NCBI RefSeq assembly: GCF_002797685.1
Contig: NZ_PGFH01000001.1
Span: forward strand, 682,001 to 746,000
Source of the DNA: Salinibacterium amurskyense
GTDB lineage: Bacteria; Actinomycetota; Actinomycetes; Actinomycetales; Microbacteriaceae
DNA: 64,000 bases
Direction: 5' to 3'
Of this stretch, positions 47,146-55,795 are shown in pieces. Positions within the stretch are counted from its first letter, which is position 1, and the number at the start of each line of letters is the position of its first letter. The translations under genes and the position numbers were made by a program. The notes beneath the pieces are model-generated. The model was not told the DNA's origin. It saw only the letters and a list, made by a program, of their open reading frames with translations, and did no database searches.

Positions 47146-48386
47146 TGGCCGCGACTACCTCAACCACGAAGTCCTTCGAGTACAAGGCCCGCGATCAGTC
47201 GGGCAAGGTTGTCAAGGGACGCATCGATGCATCGAGCGAGAATGCGGTTCTCGCGCGCCTCCGTGCCATGGAGATCAGCCCGATCTCGGTTACCGAAGCG
47301 GGTTCCGGCACCGGCCTCAACAAAGAGATCAACATCTCCTTCTTGCAGAAGGGCGTTGGCCTGGATGACCTCGCGGTAATGAGCCGCCAGATGTCGACCA
47401 TGATCTCGTCGGGACTGTCTCTCATCCGTGCGCTGGTCATCCTCTCAGAGCAGACGGAAAACCCCACGCTCGCGAAGGCTCTTGGGGAGATTCGTCAAGA
47501 CGTCGAGACCGGTGGAACGCTGTCTGATGCGTTCGCTAAGCACGGTACCGTCTTCCCTCCGATCATGATCCACTTGGTTCGTGCGGGTGAGACGGGCGGA
47601 TTCCTCGACAACGCGCTCGAGTCGATCGCGAACAACTTTGAGGGCGAAGTGAAGCTTCGCGGAACGATTAAGTCCGCGCTCACCTACCCTGTCGTCGTTC
47701 TCATTATGGCGATCGCCGCCGTGGTCGGAATGCTGCTCTTTATCGTGCCGGTGTTCGAGGAAATGTTCTCCGATCTCGGAGGCGAACTGCCGCTGCTCAC
47801 CCAGATGCTGGTGTGGATGTCTGATGGGATGACCATCATTGCGCCGATCCTGGTCGTCGGCGGCATTATCTTCAGCGTGTGGTGGGGCAAGAACAAGCAC
47901 ACGGAGAAGGTCCGTAAGGCCGTTGACCCGTGGAAGCTGCGGGCGCCGGTCTTTGGCCCTCTCTTCCGTAAGGTATCGATCTCGCGCTTCACTCGTAACT
48001 TTGGAACCATGCTCGGCGCTGGTGTGCCGATTCTTCACGCGCTTTCGATTGTGGGAGAGACGTCGGGAAACTTCGTGATCGAGGAAGCCCTGCGCCGTGT
48101 GGCTGATTCGGTTCGTTCGGGGCAGTCGGTTTCGGTTCCTTTGGCCAAAGAGCCGGTCTTCCCGTCGATGGTGACCCAGATGGTTGCCGTCGGTGAAGAC
48201 GCCGGTTCTATGGAGGTCATGCTTTCGAAGATCGCTGACTTCTACGACGACGAGGTGCAGAAGACTACTGAGCAGCTCACGGCACTTATCGAGCCGCTCA
48301 TGATTGGTGTCATTGGCGCGATCGTTGGCGTGATGGTTATCGCGCTCTACATGCCGATCTTTGCCATCTTCGACCAGATCAAATAG
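47145..48386 (+). CDS. pilC: type IV pilus inner-membrane platform protein PilC
   Basis: 413 residues of the GspF/PilC family, with two repeated GspF domains. The first has LDDLAVMSRQMSTMISSGLSLIRALVIL, and the second ISRFTRNFGTMLGAGVPILHALSIV. Three membrane segments are visible (VVVLIMAIAAVVGMLLFIVPVF; IIAPILVVGGIIFSVWW; MIGVIGAIVGVMVIALYMPIF). It forms the rotor-like platform on which PilB and PilT act. It overlaps pilT by 1 bp, so translation is coupled. A strong hairpin follows at 48412-48445, separating the motor genes from the pilin gene. Confidence 0.95.
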   Translation: MAATTSTTKSFEYKARDQSGKVVKGRIDASSENAVLARLRAMEISPISVTEAGSGTGLNKEINISFLQKGVGLDDLAVMSRQMSTMISSGLSLIRALVILSEQTENPTLAKALGEIRQDVETGGTLSDAFAKHGTVFPPIMIHLVRAGETGGFLDNALESIANNFEGEVKLRGTIKSALTYPVVVLIMAIAAVVGMLLFIVPVFEEMFSDLGGELPLLTQMLVWMSDGMTIIAPILVVGGIIFSVWWGKNKHTEKVRKAVDPWKLRAPVFGPLFRKVSISRFTRNFGTMLGAGVPILHALSIVGETSGNFVIEEALRRVADSVRSGQSVSVPLAKEPVFPSMVTQMVAVGEDAGSMEVMLSKIADFYDDEVQKTTEQLTALIEPLMIGVIGAIVGVMVIALYMPIFAIFDQIK

Positions 48387-48411
48387 TACAGAGGCACCTA
48401 GCAGCCCCAGG

Positions 48412-48445
48412 CGGGGGCATCGCGACCCGAGTCGTGATGCCCCCG
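48412..48445 (+). terminator. terminator behind pilC
   Basis: 15-bp stem with one G-T pair: CGGGGGCATCGCGAC (48412-48426) with GTCGTGATGCCCCCG (48431-48445), loop CCGA, followed by TTT. It should uncouple pilBTC from the pilin gene. Confidence 0.8.
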
Positions 48446-48637
48446 TTTGGCCGTTAAGGTGCATCTCGGCCGAGGGAGCAGCGCAGCGGAGTGCGCGCTT
48501 GCCGGCAGTCGCGGGCGGGTCCCTTGGAGTTGTGCCGGCGAAATTTACCCCTGAACTAGGCGCAAAAACCGCCACGACTCGCACCTCGCCCCTCAGACTG
48601 GGGGCGTGATTCGGGCGGTTCACCCCCGTTTGTGGGA

Positions 48638-48686
48638 TTCTCAGCTAGCCCACATGTTGAGAGTATTTTTTGTGGGGGGCTGAGAA
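48638..48686 (+). promoter_or_regulatory. two-part hairpin in the pilin leader
   Basis: Outer stem TTCTCAGC (48638-48645) with GCTGAGAA (48679-48686); inner stem CCCACA (48649-48654) with TGTGGG (48671-48676); small internal loop TAG/GG; 16-nt terminal loop ending in a T-run. TCTCA could alternatively pair with TGAGA at 48658-48662. It lies 58 bp upstream of the pilin start. An RNA switch or stability element is likely; it does not match the c-di-GMP riboswitch consensus by eye. Confidence 0.55.
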
Positions 48687-48743
48687 GCTGATTTTTTCTG
48701 GGGGCCCCTGTCCAAGATCCGAACCACAGACAGGAAATCCAAA

Positions 48744-49172
48744 ATGATCGCACGTTTGAATGAAGCACTGCGCAGCAAGCGCTCCGACCTCGAGAACGAC
48801 CAGAAGGGCTTCACTCTCGTTGAGCTCCTCGTTGTTGTTCTGATCATCGGCATCCTTGCCGCGATCGCTATCCCCTTCTTCCTCAACCAGCGCCAGGGCG
48901 CTTGGGAATCGCAGGTCAAGTCGGACATCGCTAACGCTGTTATCGCAGCGGAGACCTTCGCCGTAGGCAACAACGGTTCGTTCACCGGTCTTTCTGACAC
49001 CGGCCTCTCGGACAACGGTTACAAGGCAACGCCTTCCGTAACGCTCGCCGTTACTCCTGCTGCTGACGGAAACAGCTACACGTTCGCTGTAACTCACTCC
49101 GAGTACACGACCAAGGCGTGGGCTTACGACAGCAACACCGGAATCACCACCGACACGGCAGTCACGCCGTAG
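48744..49172 (+). CDS. pilA: major type IV pilin
   Basis: 142 residues with a perfect type IVa prepilin signature. A 22-residue basic leader ends ...NDQKG, then FTLVELLVVVLIIGILAAIA with Glu5, and an N-terminal helix with FFLNQRQGAWESQVKSDIANA. The mature protein is about 120 residues. There is no cysteine, so no classical disulfide D-region. AGGA lies 8 nt before the ATG. It stands alone between two terminators, so its expression is independent of the assembly genes, as expected for an abundant subunit. PilD, encoded at 53144, should process it. Confidence 0.95.
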   Translation: MIARLNEALRSKRSDLENDQKGFTLVELLVVVLIIGILAAIAIPFFLNQRQGAWESQVKSDIANAVIAAETFAVGNNGSFTGLSDTGLSDNGYKATPSVTLAVTPAADGNSYTFAVTHSEYTTKAWAYDSNTGITTDTAVTP

Positions 49173-49190
49173 TAGGTAAGTAGTACGAGA

Positions 49191-49223
49191 ACGGGGCGTC
49201 GCCAAGCGGCGGCGCCCCGTTTT
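49191..49223 (+). terminator. rho-independent terminator of the pilin gene
   Basis: Stem ACGGGGCG (49191-49198) with CGCCCCGT (49213-49220), inner GCC/GGC pairs, followed by TTTT. It begins 18 bp behind the pilin stop. Confidence 0.88.
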
Positions 49224-49312
49224 CACACTTCGAGAGTGATCGCTCTCGCAGGGGAGAACCCATCTCCGCCGCACGACTTGCACACCCTTACACCCGCACG
49301 AAAGGGCTCATC

Positions 49313-50692
49313 ATGTATAAGGTTCTACAGCGTCTTCGTAGCTCCGATTCAGGATTGAGCCTTCTTGAGGTTCTCGTCGCGATGATGATCTTCGCAATTG
49401 TCTCCCTCGGCGTACTCCAATCACTGGCCACTGTTCTGGCTATCACTCGCGACAATCGCGCTCGCGTAGTGGCAGCAAACCTTGCCGCTCAAGAAATCGA
49501 CCTCGCTCGCGACGCCAGCGACGTCTTCACACTTTTCGACGACACCTACACCAAGACGCTCAATGGCGACGTCTTCACGGTGACGCGTTCAACCGCGTGG
49601 GTGCCATCGAGTAACACCGCAGCGTCCTGTGGTTCCGGTGGTGGAACCCTGCAGTACAAGCGCATCAATATCGAAGTTTCTTGGCCCAATATGCGTACGG
49701 GCACCGAGCCGGTGCGCTTTGACAGCCTGTTGGCTCCGGATGATCGCATCAACGACCCCGCACTCGGCACGATCTTGGTTTCCGTGATTGGCGGCTCCGG
49801 TGAAGGATCCGAAGGCGTGAGCGTCGGCGCAAGCCCCGCTTCTCCCTCCGAGGGAGCTCAGAGTTTGTCTACTTCGCCCGCAGCAACGGACACTGACGGA
49901 TGTTCCTTCATCCTCAAGGTCGCGCCCGGCAACTACAACGTCAGCGTTTCGCGCTCCGGTTACATCACAGATGATGGCCAGTCCAGCTCACCCAGCCAGC
50001 TCACGCAGGTCGTAGCGGGAACCGCGAGCTCGGTCTCGTTCAACTATGACCAGGCCGCACGCTTCGACGTCAAGTACGTAGCGAACCCGGCGCCGGCGAA
50101 CGTCGAAATCCCGAAGAACATGGATACCGCTTTTATTAGCACCTACGGAGTCCATACCGAGTCGAGCAGCTCGTCGAGTCTGTCGCGCAGCATCAACCTT
50201 TTCCCGTGGCGTTCGGGGTATGTCGGGGTAGCGGGAACGTACATTCCGAAGCCCGAAGACCCGGCCAGTACCGCTGACTATTGCGCCTCACCCAACCCTG
50301 CGCTGTGGCCAGAAGAAGACATCGCCGGGGTAACGTACCGTTCTCCGGATGCGGTAGCCGTCGCCGCTAACCCGGGCGGAAGCGTCGATATGACGGTTCC
50401 TATGGGACTCGTTGACGTAACGGCGCTTGCAGGCGACCGAATTCGTGTGAAGTCGACCGCGCCCGTCGCGGGTAGTGCCGACCCCGGCTGCACCGAGTCG
50501 GTGACCCTGACCTTCGACCGCTTAGACTCTGCAACTCAGTTCATCGCTTTGCCTTATGGAACCTGGGAGATCGAACGTCGCACAGCTGGTCTTTGGCTTC
50601 CTGTTGGGTTGGGCAGCATCCTTGCCCCGATCGTTGGTGGAACTGCAACAGTTCCCGGCGTGGTCACCGTCGATCCTCGGGTGGCTTCCTAA
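49313..50692 (+). CDS. pilV: minor pilin, PilV-like, with a carboxypeptidase-regulatory-like domain
   Basis: 459 residues, much longer than usual PilV (~150-200). A 14-residue leader ending SDSG precedes LSLLEVLVAMMIFAIVSLGV (Glu5 present). After the pilin-like head comes a beta-rich module (DGCSFILKVAPGNYNVSVSRSGYITDDGQ). It resembles a carboxypeptidase regulatory or Cna-B type domain, common in adhesins. A further ~200 residues with cysteines (ADYCASP, DPGCTESV) follow. It probably sits at the pilus tip and may bind surfaces or ligands. It is the first gene of a tightly packed series and ends overlapping the next start by 1 bp. Confidence 0.82.
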   Translation: MYKVLQRLRSSDSGLSLLEVLVAMMIFAIVSLGVLQSLATVLAITRDNRARVVAANLAAQEIDLARDASDVFTLFDDTYTKTLNGDVFTVTRSTAWVPSSNTAASCGSGGGTLQYKRINIEVSWPNMRTGTEPVRFDSLLAPDDRINDPALGTILVSVIGGSGEGSEGVSVGASPASPSEGAQSLSTSPAATDTDGCSFILKVAPGNYNVSVSRSGYITDDGQSSSPSQLTQVVAGTASSVSFNYDQAARFDVKYVANPAPANVEIPKNMDTAFISTYGVHTESSSSSSLSRSINLFPWRSGYVGVAGTYIPKPEDPASTADYCASPNPALWPEEDIAGVTYRSPDAVAVAANPGGSVDMTVPMGLVDVTALAGDRIRVKSTAPVAGSADPGCTESVTLTFDRLDSATQFIALPYGTWEIERRTAGLWLPVGLGSILAPIVGGTATVPGVVTVDPRVAS

Positions 50693-51399
50693 TGACTACG
50701 TTGCGAAGCGTTCTTTTTTCTCGCGTCTCACGACTGCAGCGCGATGAAGCCGGTGTCACCCTGAGCGAGCTGATCGTAACAATGGCACTCATGGGAATGT
50801 TGCTCGCAATGGTCATGACGATCTTCGTCACCTTTACGCGCACCTTTGCTGACGAGCGCTCCGCGAGCGCCAACACGTCCGCGGCCACAATCGCGATGAA
50901 CGAGTTGACCCGCGTAATCCGCTCCGGAACCGAGAATCCTGTCGCGAGCGTTGCGCTCAACGAGCCAGTGTTCAGCGTTGCGAGCCCCGAGAACGTCGTC
51001 TTGCAGGCATACCTCGACACCGATGCGCTCGATCCCGAGCCGGTGAAAGTGCAGTTCGAGATAACGAGCGACCGCACGCTGGTTGAAACCCGCTGGGATG
51101 CCCGGGCACTCTCGTCGGGATACTTCACTTTCTATAACACCGCTGCATCGCAGCGCACCGTCGTACGCCAGATCGCGACCGGGGGTTCGCCCGTATTTCA
51201 GTTCTACACGAAGGACAACGTCGAATTGACGATGCCCTCAGGTGGCTCTCTTTCTGAGACTGATCGACGCCTCATCGCTGCGGTGAAAGTGACTATGACG
51301 GTACAAACAGACCCTTCGGGAGATGCAAAGACTGCGACTCTCGAAAACACCGTAGGTATCCCGAACCTAGGGTTTTCCCGGATTGGAATTGACCGATGA
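50692..51399 (+). CDS. pilW: minor pilin, PilW/GspJ-like
   Basis: 235 residues. A basic 21-residue leader ending RDEAG precedes VTLSELIVTMALMGMLLAMV (Glu5 present). The rest is a beta-rich pseudopilin domain (LDTDALDPEPVKVQFEITSDR, LENTVGIPNL). It belongs to the priming complex at the pilus tip. The start at 50692 overlaps the preceding stop (TAATG); an earlier in-frame start would lie inside the upstream gene and break the pilin leader. Confidence 0.85.
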   Translation: MTTLRSVLFSRVSRLQRDEAGVTLSELIVTMALMGMLLAMVMTIFVTFTRTFADERSASANTSAATIAMNELTRVIRSGTENPVASVALNEPVFSVASPENVVLQAYLDTDALDPEPVKVQFEITSDRTLVETRWDARALSSGYFTFYNTAASQRTVVRQIATGGSPVFQFYTKDNVELTMPSGGSLSETDRRLIAAVKVTMTVQTDPSGDAKTATLENTVGIPNLGFSRIGIDR

Positions 51400-53147
51400 T
51401 CCGTTTTCTTCGCGCCCGAATTGGCGGCGAGCAAGGGGCAGCCTTGCCCATGGTGATTGGCATCACTGTGGTGCTCGGGCTTCTCGTGACGACGGCAGTG
51501 GCTTACGCCACTGGTGGGTTCCGGCAGGCTGCCGCGACTCAAGAGTGGTCGGCGTCACTGGCGGCGGCTTATGCCGGCGTCGAGGATTACCAGAGTCGAC
51601 TCTCAGAAGACACGTCGTACGTGCAGTACGGAAACCCCGCAGCCGATTTCTCATCGACGAGCGATGTTCGTCTGCCGACGGGCACCAACGTGAATGCTGC
51701 CTTCAACACCTTGGCATCAGAGCCGTGGGTCAAAGTTCCGGGCAGCGACGACAACTCTTTTTTCCGCTATGAGGTCGACAACTCCAACTACCAGAGCAGC
51801 GGAACCATTCGCGTGCGCGCGACAGGGAAAGTTGGCAGTGAAACCCGTACCATCGTGGCGGACCTTCGCCAGTCTGGCTTCATCGACTTCCTTTACTTCA
51901 CTGACTACGAGATCATGGACCCCTCGTTCAGCAGCGCGAGCAACAGCTGCGTGAAGTACTGGTGGGATGGTCGCAGCAGCATCTCTGGCAACTGCGGTGA
52001 GATTGCATTCTCGGGCGGCGACACCATTGACGGTCCCGTGCACTCGAACGACACGATCCGCATCTGCAGCGCTAGCTTCCTCGGAGCGGTCACAACGAGT
52101 TACCGCCCCTCGAGCGGAATCAAGTACAACCCTCGCGATTCCAACGGCAATTACTGCAACGGCCAGAGCTTCGCCATTCCCGGCTCGCCGAGTTTCAGCC
52201 CGGTTATTGGAATGCCGGCGACGAACTCGCAGCACCTGCGCGAAACCCGTTCAGACCTCGTGACTGACGGTGTCCCGCGTCCCGGCTGCCTCTATACGGG
52301 GCCGACCGAAATCACGTTGAACTCGAATGGCACCATCACGGTATATTCGCCCTGGACCAAGAAGACTCAGATCACGGGATCTCCCGCCACCGGCGGAAGC
52401 ACTCCGGCGATGTGCGGAAGTCTCTCTCAGCTGCGCAGCACTTCCGGGGCAACTTTCACCATGCCACCCAGCAACGTGATCTACGTGCAAAACGTGCCTA
52501 GCGTCGCCAGCGACCCGAACTACTGGTCGAGCTCTAGTCGGCCTTCAGGGCTGAGCTGTGTCGGTGTGAATGGTCGCACCGATGAGAACGGCAACGGCAA
52601 CGGCATCGGCTACCCGGTCCGCTACGAGAATGCCCCCAGCGGAAGCTACGGCTGCCGCAACGGTGATCTCTTCGTCAAGGGCACGGTCAACGGCCAGGCA
52701 ACTCTGTCGGCTGAACACTACGTTTACGTGACCGGTGACATTGTTTACCGAGACGATCAGGAAGACGTTCTCGGACTCGTCGGCAACGATGCTATTTGGG
52801 TGTGGAACCCGACGACCGGATCCAACCGTTATTACGACAACACGCTTCTTGGCGGCTACAACCGCCGCATCGACGCTGCGATCTTGTCGGTGGGCCACAC
52901 CTTTGCGGTACAAAACCCGAGCATCGGCAGCGGCCGAGGCACTCTCACTGTCAACGGCGCCATTGCGCAAAAGTTCCGCGGAATCGTGCGAAGTGGTAGC
53001 GGAGGCTACGTAAAGAACTACGTTTATGACGTGCGCCTCAAATATGTTGCTCCTCCCAAGTTCCTTTCTCCCGTAACGACTACGTACGGCGTGAACGTCT
53101 GGATTGAGGTCGAGCCCGCGTTCGAAGCTTCGGGTGCCGCTCGATGA
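51396..53147 (+). CDS. pilX: PilX/GspK-like minor pilus component
   Basis: 583 residues. A short basic start (MIRFLRARIGGEQG) precedes ALPMVIGITVVLGLLVTTAVAYATG, a prepilin-like helix. Position 5 is Met (counted after GEQG) instead of Glu, as in GspK/PilX proteins, which cap the tip and need no Glu5. The large exported part is rich in Ser/Asn/Gly and contains cysteines (SCVKYWWDGRSSISGNCGE, SYGCRNGD, GLSCVGVNG), indicating a disulfide-stabilised domain I cannot name. It overlaps pilW by 4 bp and pilD by 4 bp. It may be a tip adhesin. Confidence 0.78.
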   Translation: MIRFLRARIGGEQGAALPMVIGITVVLGLLVTTAVAYATGGFRQAAATQEWSASLAAAYAGVEDYQSRLSEDTSYVQYGNPAADFSSTSDVRLPTGTNVNAAFNTLASEPWVKVPGSDDNSFFRYEVDNSNYQSSGTIRVRATGKVGSETRTIVADLRQSGFIDFLYFTDYEIMDPSFSSASNSCVKYWWDGRSSISGNCGEIAFSGGDTIDGPVHSNDTIRICSASFLGAVTTSYRPSSGIKYNPRDSNGNYCNGQSFAIPGSPSFSPVIGMPATNSQHLRETRSDLVTDGVPRPGCLYTGPTEITLNSNGTITVYSPWTKKTQITGSPATGGSTPAMCGSLSQLRSTSGATFTMPPSNVIYVQNVPSVASDPNYWSSSSRPSGLSCVGVNGRTDENGNGNGIGYPVRYENAPSGSYGCRNGDLFVKGTVNGQATLSAEHYVYVTGDIVYRDDQEDVLGLVGNDAIWVWNPTTGSNRYYDNTLLGGYNRRIDAAILSVGHTFAVQNPSIGSGRGTLTVNGAIAQKFRGIVRSGSGGYVKNYVYDVRLKYVAPPKFLSPVTTTYGVNVWIEVEPAFEASGAAR

Positions 53148-53947
53148 CAGCAACTGCTCTTCTTGTCGTCTTTGCTGTAATTCTCGGACTTGCTGTCGGT
53201 TCGTTCTTGAATGTGGTGGTGTGGCGGTTGCCGCGCGGCGAGAACCTCACGTCACCGCCGAGCGCGTGCCCCAAGTGTGAGCACCGCATCCGCTGGTACG
53301 ACAATGTCCCTGTTGTGGGTTGGCTAGTCCTTCGTGGCCGTTGCCGCGATTGCTCCGAGCCGATCTCGGCACGTTATCCGCTGGTCGAAGCAGCGACTGC
53401 TGTCGCGTTCGGGCTCACTGCCGCCTTCATCGGAGCTGAGACCAGTCTCATCTGGGCGCTGCCTGCTTTCTTGTACCTGGCGGCGATCTCGATCGCTCTC
53501 ACGTTGATCGACCTCGATACGCAAACTTTGCCGAACCGCATCGTGCTGCCATCGATCGTGGTGGGTGCGGCGTTGCTTGCTGTAGCCAGCGCCGGCACGG
53601 GAAACTGGGGCGCTCTTCTCGGCGCTCTCGCCGGTGGCGCGGCGCTCTTCGTCTTCTACTTCATCATCGCAATTGTCCAGCCGCGTGGCATGGGCATGGG
53701 CGACGTCAAACTCGCGGCCGTCCTTGGCCTCTATCTGGGGTGGCTCGGATGGGGGGTCGTCGCAGTGGGTGCATTTGCGGCATTCTTGCTCGGGGGCGTA
53801 TTTGCAATCGCATTGCTCATCATTCGGCGGGCAGGCCGGCGCACAGCTATCCCATTCGGACCGTGGATGATCGCGGGCGCGTGGGTTGGCATCGCTTTCG
53901 GTTCACAACTGTGGAATGGATATATGGTGGCCGCCGGTCTCGTCTGA
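53144..53947 (+). CDS. pilD: prepilin peptidase/N-methyltransferase
   Basis: 267 residues, A24 aspartyl peptidase family. The N-terminal methyltransferase region contains the two zinc pairs CPKCEHRIRW and CRDCSEPIS. The catalytic Asp residues lie in LTLIDLDTQTLPNRIVLP (near 125) and GMGMGDVKLAAVLG (near 187). About seven to eight membrane segments are present. It cleaves the prepilin leaders at Gly-Phe/Leu/Val and methylates the new N-terminus. It is translationally coupled to pilX by an ATGA overlap. Confidence 0.95.
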   Translation: MTATALLVVFAVILGLAVGSFLNVVVWRLPRGENLTSPPSACPKCEHRIRWYDNVPVVGWLVLRGRCRDCSEPISARYPLVEAATAVAFGLTAAFIGAETSLIWALPAFLYLAAISIALTLIDLDTQTLPNRIVLPSIVVGAALLAVASAGTGNWGALLGALAGGAALFVFYFIIAIVQPRGMGMGDVKLAAVLGLYLGWLGWGVVAVGAFAAFLLGGVFAIALLIIRRAGRRTAIPFGPWMIAGAWVGIAFGSQLWNGYMVAAGLV

Positions 53948-53966
53948 CCGCGGCCCGGGGGGAACT

Positions 53967-55007
53967 ATGGGAAAGAAATTAGTGGGGCTGGATATCGGCT
54001 CAACAGCAATTCGTGCTGTTGAAGTTGAGAACCCGCACCTTCAGAAGCCAACGGTGCTTCGCTTCGGCGAAGTGCCCTTGCCCGAGGGTGCTGTGCGCGC
54101 GGGCGAAGTCATCGACTCCGCCACCGTCACGGCATCCATCAAAAAGCTGTGGTCGGCCAACGGCTTCCGCACGCGCGATGTCGTTATCGGCTTTGGTAAC
54201 TCCAAAGTCGTTGCCCGCGATGTGACGGTTCCGCGTCTGCCGTTGAACCAGGTTCGCGAATCGCTTCCTTTTCAGGTGCAAGACCTGCTGCCTGTTCCGG
54301 CTTCGGATGCACTGCTCGACTTCTACCCGGCCGCCGAGGCTGAGGGGGAGACCGGACCCATGCTTCAGGGCATGCTGGTTGCCGCGATTAAGGCTCCCGT
54401 GCTCGTGAACGTTAACGCGGCATCCGCTGGTGGCGTCACGCCCGTCAACGTCGATCTGTCGCCGTTTGCTCTGACGCGACTGTTCTCGACTCCCGAGCTC
54501 GGTTCCACGACCACGCTGCTGGTCGATATCGGTGCGTCGACAACGACTCTTGTTGCGCTCGAGGGTCACGTTCCTCACTTCATTCGATTCCTCCCGACCG
54601 GAGGTGGTGACATCACCAAGGGAATCTCGCAGCGACTCGATATCTCCTCGCGCGATGCTGAAGCTATCAAGCGTTCCGTCGGCGTCATTGCGGCACGGGC
54701 GACCGCGGAGCAACGCCCCGCCCTCGAGGTTTCTTTCGAGCTCGTCAATGAAACGCTGATGGCCATCCGTGCCACGATTCAGTACTTCCAGAATGCCCGC
54801 AACAACCGTGCGATTGATCGCATCGTGATGACGGGTGGAGGCTCGCAGTTGCTGGGCCTCGTAGAAACAGTGTCAGAGTTCACCAAGACACCGGCATCCT
54901 TGCCCGATCCGTTCACGATGACTGCCGTTTCTCGTCAGCTCAAGGGAACAGGTTCTCCGTTTGATATGTCGGTAGCTCTCGGACTGGTAACGGGGGTCTC
55001 CGCATGA
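53967..55007 (+). CDS. pilM: type IV pilus assembly protein PilM
   Basis: 346 residues of the actin-like PilM family. GKKLVGLDIGSTAIRAVEVE is at the N-terminus; SLPFQVQDLLPVP, LLVDIGASTTTLVALEG (phosphate 2 region) and RIVMTGGGSQLLGLVETV (adenosine region) follow. It binds the cytoplasmic tail of PilN on the inner side of the membrane. The start is the ATG at 53967, behind GGGGGGAACT. It is 19 bp after pilD and overlaps pilN by 4 bp. Confidence 0.93.
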   Translation: MGKKLVGLDIGSTAIRAVEVENPHLQKPTVLRFGEVPLPEGAVRAGEVIDSATVTASIKKLWSANGFRTRDVVIGFGNSKVVARDVTVPRLPLNQVRESLPFQVQDLLPVPASDALLDFYPAAEAEGETGPMLQGMLVAAIKAPVLVNVNAASAGGVTPVNVDLSPFALTRLFSTPELGSTTTLLVDIGASTTTLVALEGHVPHFIRFLPTGGGDITKGISQRLDISSRDAEAIKRSVGVIAARATAEQRPALEVSFELVNETLMAIRATIQYFQNARNNRAIDRIVMTGGGSQLLGLVETVSEFTKTPASLPDPFTMTAVSRQLKGTGSPFDMSVALGLVTGVSA

Positions 55008-55795
55008 GCGACAACAAGAGCAAAGCTCCTAAAGCCCGTAAGGAACTGAAAGTTCCTACCGCGTACCCGCCGTATGTAAATCTTCTTCCACCAGAGGTTG
55101 GCCAGAAGAAGCAGGCGGCCCGAGCGCGTGGCCGTGCAATCTTCGTTGCGATTGTCGCAATCGGAGTCGTCATTCTGGCATCGGTGGGTATGAACCTGTA
55201 CGCGCTCCAGCGCTACTTGGCGCTCGAGAACGCTCGTGCACTTACACAGACCCTCATCACGCAACAGGGCGAATACAACGACGTGCGTGTTGCCGGGCAG
55301 ATGGTGCAATCTGCCACAAGTGCTCGTATTTTCGCGACCTCGACTGAGGTTTCAGTGCGGGATATGTTCAACGCGCTTGGTAAGAAGCTCCCCTCCGGGG
55401 CTGTCGTGGTTTCTTACAGCTTCGAAACGGCAACCCCGCTTCTGGAATTCGGCGCCGCGACATCAACCGTGGAACCACAGCGGAACGCGCAGTTTGCGAT
55501 GGAAATCAACTTCGCCAACATCGCGGCCTCTGATAAGTGGCTTCGATCGGTCCCCAGCATCGACGGTGTGAGCGATGCAACCTTGGTCGCTGCAAACTAT
55601 CAAGACGACGGGACCTACACGGTGGATGTCGTTGTCTACTTGGACGAGAACGCTCTCGTTCACCGATTCGACGGTGTCGAAACTGAGCCCGTGGCCGAAG
55701 AGCCCGAGGCTGAGCCAACGCCGACACCCACAGTGACTGAGACGCCGAGTCCAAGTGACACTCCTGAGGCGACTGAAGAAGGGAGCGGATCATGA
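55004..55795 (+). CDS. pilN: type IV pilus assembly protein PilN
   Basis: 263 residues. The cytoplasmic N-terminus carries the PilM-binding signature VNLLPPEV near residue 26. One membrane segment follows (AIFVAIVAIGVVILASVGMNL), then a coiled-coil and ferredoxin-like extracytoplasmic part. A Glu/Pro/Thr-rich tail of about 35 residues (EPVAEEPEAEPTPTPTVTET) is an unusual addition that may reach into the cell wall. It is coupled to both neighbours by ATGA overlaps. Confidence 0.9.
   Translation: MSDNKSKAPKARKELKVPTAYPPYVNLLPPEVGQKKQAARARGRAIFVAIVAIGVVILASVGMNLYALQRYLALENARALTQTLITQQGEYNDVRVAGQMVQSATSARIFATSTEVSVRDMFNALGKKLPSGAVVVSYSFETATPLLEFGAATSTVEPQRNAQFAMEINFANIAASDKWLRSVPSIDGVSDATLVAANYQDDGTYTVDVVVYLDENALVHRFDGVETEPVAEEPEAEPTPTPTVTETPSPSDTPEATEEGSGS

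Noticed and set aside
48446-48743. c-di-GMP riboswitch before the pilin gene
   Set aside because: The conserved GEMM core sequences are not recognisable; only a two-part hairpin can be supported.
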